A stretch of DNA of 64,000 bases from an uncultured Pelagibacteraceae bacterium (GTDB lineage: Bacteria > Pseudomonadota > Alphaproteobacteria > Pelagibacterales > Pelagibacteraceae): assembly GCA_902592445.1 (NCBI GenBank), contig CACJEN010000005.1:27402-91401 (forward strand). The letters are read 5' to 3'. The position numbers were made by a program, and so were the translations under genes. How positions within the stretch are numbered: position 1 is the first letter of the stretch; each line of letters begins with the position of its first letter. A model generated the notes under the pieces. It searched no databases and was not told where the DNA came from. It saw only the letters and a list, made by a program, of their open reading frames with translations. Positions 62,218-64,000 of this stretch are shown one piece after another.

Positions 62218-63434
62218 TATATGTTAAATATTTTTTTACAATTTTCTATTGACTGGCTTAATTGATCAATATCATCTTTTGTATTATATATTCCAAATGA
62301 TGCTCTTGCAGTAGCTGGCAGTTTAAGCTTTTCATGTAATATCTGACAACAATGATGTCCTGCTCTGATTGCTACTCCGTCTTCATCAAGAATAGTTGCA
62401 ACATCATGTGGGTGAACACCTTCAATGGTAAAGGAAATCACTCCACCTTTATTTTTTGGATTGCCTACAATTTTTATTGAATTATTTTTCCGCAAAATAT
62501 CTAATCCATAATCCAATAACTCTCTCTCATGCTTTTCTATATTTTCAATACCCACTTTTTCCATAAATTTTATAGACTCGTTAAACGCAATTACTTGAGC
62601 TGTTGCCATTGTACCTGCCTCATATTTGTTAGGTAATTCACCATAAGAAATTCCAGTTTTTTTAACTTCATTTATCATCCCTCCACCACCTTGGTATGGG
62701 GGTAAATCATCTAACCATTTCTTTTTTGCGTATAAAACGCCAATTCCAGTCGGGCCATACATCTTATGTCCTGATATAGCATAAAAATCACAATCTAATT
62801 CCTGCATGTCTAATTTTAAATGTGGTGCTCCTTGGCAACCATCCACTAAAACAGGGATATTTTTTGAATGCGCAAGTTCTACAATTTCCTTAATCGGTAA
62901 TATTGCTCCAGTTACATTTGATAAATGAGTAACACTTATAATTTTCGTTTTATTGGTTATTTTATTTTTTATTGCTTCAATAGTTACCTCGCCTGCTTCA
63001 TTAATCTCAGCAAATTCAATTTTAATTTTTTTTGAATTTCTCAGAAAATGCCAAGGAACATAATTAGAATGATGTTCAAGTTCTGTTAATAAGACTTCAT
63101 CACCTTCTTCTAGATATTTTTGCCCAAAGGTATTTGCTACCAAATTAATTGCTTCTGTAGCACCTTTTGTAAATACAATTTCATTCTTATCTTTGGCATT
63201 AATATATTTTTGAACTGATGTTCTTGTATTTTCATAGAGATTTGTTGCGGCAACAGCTAAATAATGAACACTTCTACCTACATTAGAAAATTCTTTAGAG
63301 TAAAAATCATATATTCTATCAATTACTACTCTTGGTTTTTGTGAGGAATTTGCGCTGTCCAAATATACAAGATCATTATTTTGAATTTTGTTATCAAATA
63401 TTGGAAATTCTTTTTTAATACTATCTATATCCAT
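62217..63434 (-). CDS. sufS: cysteine desulfurase SufS
   Basis: Group II PLP cysteine desulfurase of 405 residues that supplies sulfur for Fe-S clusters. The PLP lysine is in SGHKMYGPTGIGVLYAKK and the catalytic cysteine is C362 in RAGHHCCQIL. It follows sufD with a one-base overlap and precedes sufU with a one-base overlap. Selenocysteine lyase activity is a family side reaction. Confidence 0.95.
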   Translation of the reverse strand: MDIDSIKKEFPIFDNKIQNNDLVYLDSANSSQKPRVVIDRIYDFYSKEFSNVGRSVHYLAVAATNLYENTRTSVQKYINAKDKNEIVFTKGATEAINLVANTFGQKYLEEGDEVLLTELEHHSNYVPWHFLRNSKKIKIEFAEINEAGEVTIEAIKNKITNKTKIISVTHLSNVTGAILPIKEIVELAHSKNIPVLVDGCQGAPHLKLDMQELDCDFYAISGHKMYGPTGIGVLYAKKKWLDDLPPYQGGGGMINEVKKTGISYGELPNKYEAGTMATAQVIAFNESIKFMEKVGIENIEKHERELLDYGLDILRKNNSIKIVGNPKNKGGVISFTIEGVHPHDVATILDEDGVAIRAGHHCCQILHEKLKLPATARASFGIYNTKDDIDQLSQSIENCKKIFNI

Positions 63435-64000
63435 TAATTTATCACCTCTTTTAGATATTTCTGTATTTCGATGTTAGTAATTTTTTCAATTACATCATTA
63501 ATGAAACCATCTATTAGTAGCTTTTTTGCCTGATTATAATTTAAACCTCTGGACATTAGATAAAATATGCAGTTTTCATCTAAATTGCCTGAAGTAGAAC
63601 CATGAGAACATTTTACGTCATCTGCATATATTTCTAACTCTGGTTTACCATTAAATTCTGTATTTTCACTTAGGAGCAAGGCTTTGCTTAATTGATACCC
63701 ATCCGTTTTTTGAGCTTGATCGTTAACAAAAATCTTACCTTGATAAACTCCAGTAGACTTATCGTTTAAAACACTTTTTATTAATTGATAACTTTTTATA
63801 TTTTCAGCCAAATGATTGATATTTGTTTTAATTTCATGATGATTGTTTTCGTCTAAATTTATAATCCCATTTATAAAAGCAGAGCTATATTTTTCTTTTA
63901 AATTACTATTTATTTCATACTTTGAAAATTTAGATCCAGATGAATAAATAAAATTTTCTGAATTACTGTTTTCATAAATATCAATATTAATGAAGTTATA
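63434..64000 (-). CDS. sufD: FeS cluster assembly protein SufD (5' part outside the window)
   Basis: The frame is open from the window edge (64000) to the stop at 63434, giving 188 residues of the C-terminal half. The region HHEIKTNINHLAENIKSYQ, then KSVLNDKSTGVYQGKIFV, then EIYADDVKCSHGSTSGNLDENCIFYLMSRG is diagnostic for SufD of the SufBCD scaffold. A TTG at 63811 inside the frame is not a real start, because homologous sequence continues upstream. The rest of the operon (sufB, sufC) is expected beyond the window. Confidence 0.93.
   Translation of the reverse strand, partial: YNFINIDIYENSNSENFIYSSGSKFSKYEINSNLKEKYSSAFINGIINLDENNHHEIKTNINHLAENIKSYQLIKSVLNDKSTGVYQGKIFVNDQAQKTDGYQLSKALLLSENTEFNGKPELEIYADDVKCSHGSTSGNLDENCIFYLMSRGLNYNQAKKLLIDGFINDVIEKITNIEIQKYLKEVIN

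Noticed and set aside
1..64000. CRISPR arrays, insertion sequences, prophage, rRNA or tRNA genes.
   Set aside because: I saw no repeat-spacer pattern, transposase, integrase or recognisable RNA gene. A covariance-model scan for tRNA was not possible here.

Overview
The window looks like a chromosome segment of a streamlined marine alphaproteobacterium of the SAR11 clade ('Candidatus Pelagibacter'-like). The basis is very AT-rich DNA, Lys/Asn/Ile-rich proteins, spacers of a few bases or 1-8 bp overlaps between genes, no insertion sequences, and a typical SAR11 gene set: aprBA with aprM, a DMSP demethylase (dmdA), a TPP-riboswitch-controlled solute symporter (thiV), tauABC, and a SUF iron-sulfur system. 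No rRNA, tRNA, CRISPR array, prophage or transposase was recognised. No gene-free stretch exceeds 300 bases. Both window edges cut genes (an unknown gene at 1-32 and sufD at 63434-64000).

Region by region. 1-3211: APS reductase (aprM-aprB-aprA), a sulfite/sulfate redox module. 3318-8593: a tightly overlapping minus-strand operon running from a Cys/Met-metabolism PLP enzyme through an MFS carrier to pabB-pabA-pabC-like genes and a HIT protein, closed by a probable terminator. 8669-12960: a 27-residue very basic microprotein, mnmA, a DUF3553 microprotein, a CysQ/IMPase-like phosphatase, a small membrane protein, recX, an ABA4-like membrane protein, a rhodanese and a Bcp peroxiredoxin. 13012-15988: amtB, HU and RseP. 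16053-19996: thiV with its riboswitch, a TauE/SafE permease, a GNAT protein, a small membrane protein and dmdA. 20172-24211: an ABC-2 exporter, then a c-type cytochrome / b561 / thioredoxin-like redox group.

24208-35454 is the most coherent metabolic region: alanine dehydrogenase and a class III aminotransferase (Tpa-like) diverge from tauA-tauB-tauC. They are followed by an Ldh2/ComC-type dehydrogenase, a BASS carrier, a short phosphate acetyltransferase, and a histidinol-dehydrogenase homologue with HpsN-like features. I infer taurine uptake and transamination plus possible C3-sulfonate oxidation. Sulfite released by such pathways could be oxidised by AprAB at the window start. Xsc and a sulfo-lyase are not in the window.

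35447-41000: LysE and MFS exporters, an Asp/Glu racemase, a methyltransferase, 1-Cys peroxiredoxin, cysE and cysK. 41087-45100: a co-directional run of about eleven small genes, most of unknown function (dimeric alpha/beta-barrel, NTF2-like, DUF1330 and DUF2798 types plus two secreted proteins), several with unusually strong Shine-Dalgarno sites. This is the best candidate here for an undescribed system. 45101-60885: housekeeping and accessory metabolism (AhpD-like, HisN-like phosphatase, gamma-butyrobetaine-hydroxylase-like oxygenase, CcdA, PEP carboxylase, FAH, HIBADH, ALDH, homocysteine methyltransferase, EamA permeases, YbaK, glnA). 60893-64000: the end of the SUF operon.

Regulatory signals found by eye include the TPP riboswitch, perfect dyads upstream of amtB and glnA that share the word TATGCA(A/T)T, an 11-bp inverted repeat ending two bases before the start of the HpsN-like gene, palindromes in the tpa/tauA and dmdA upstream regions, and four probable intrinsic terminators.
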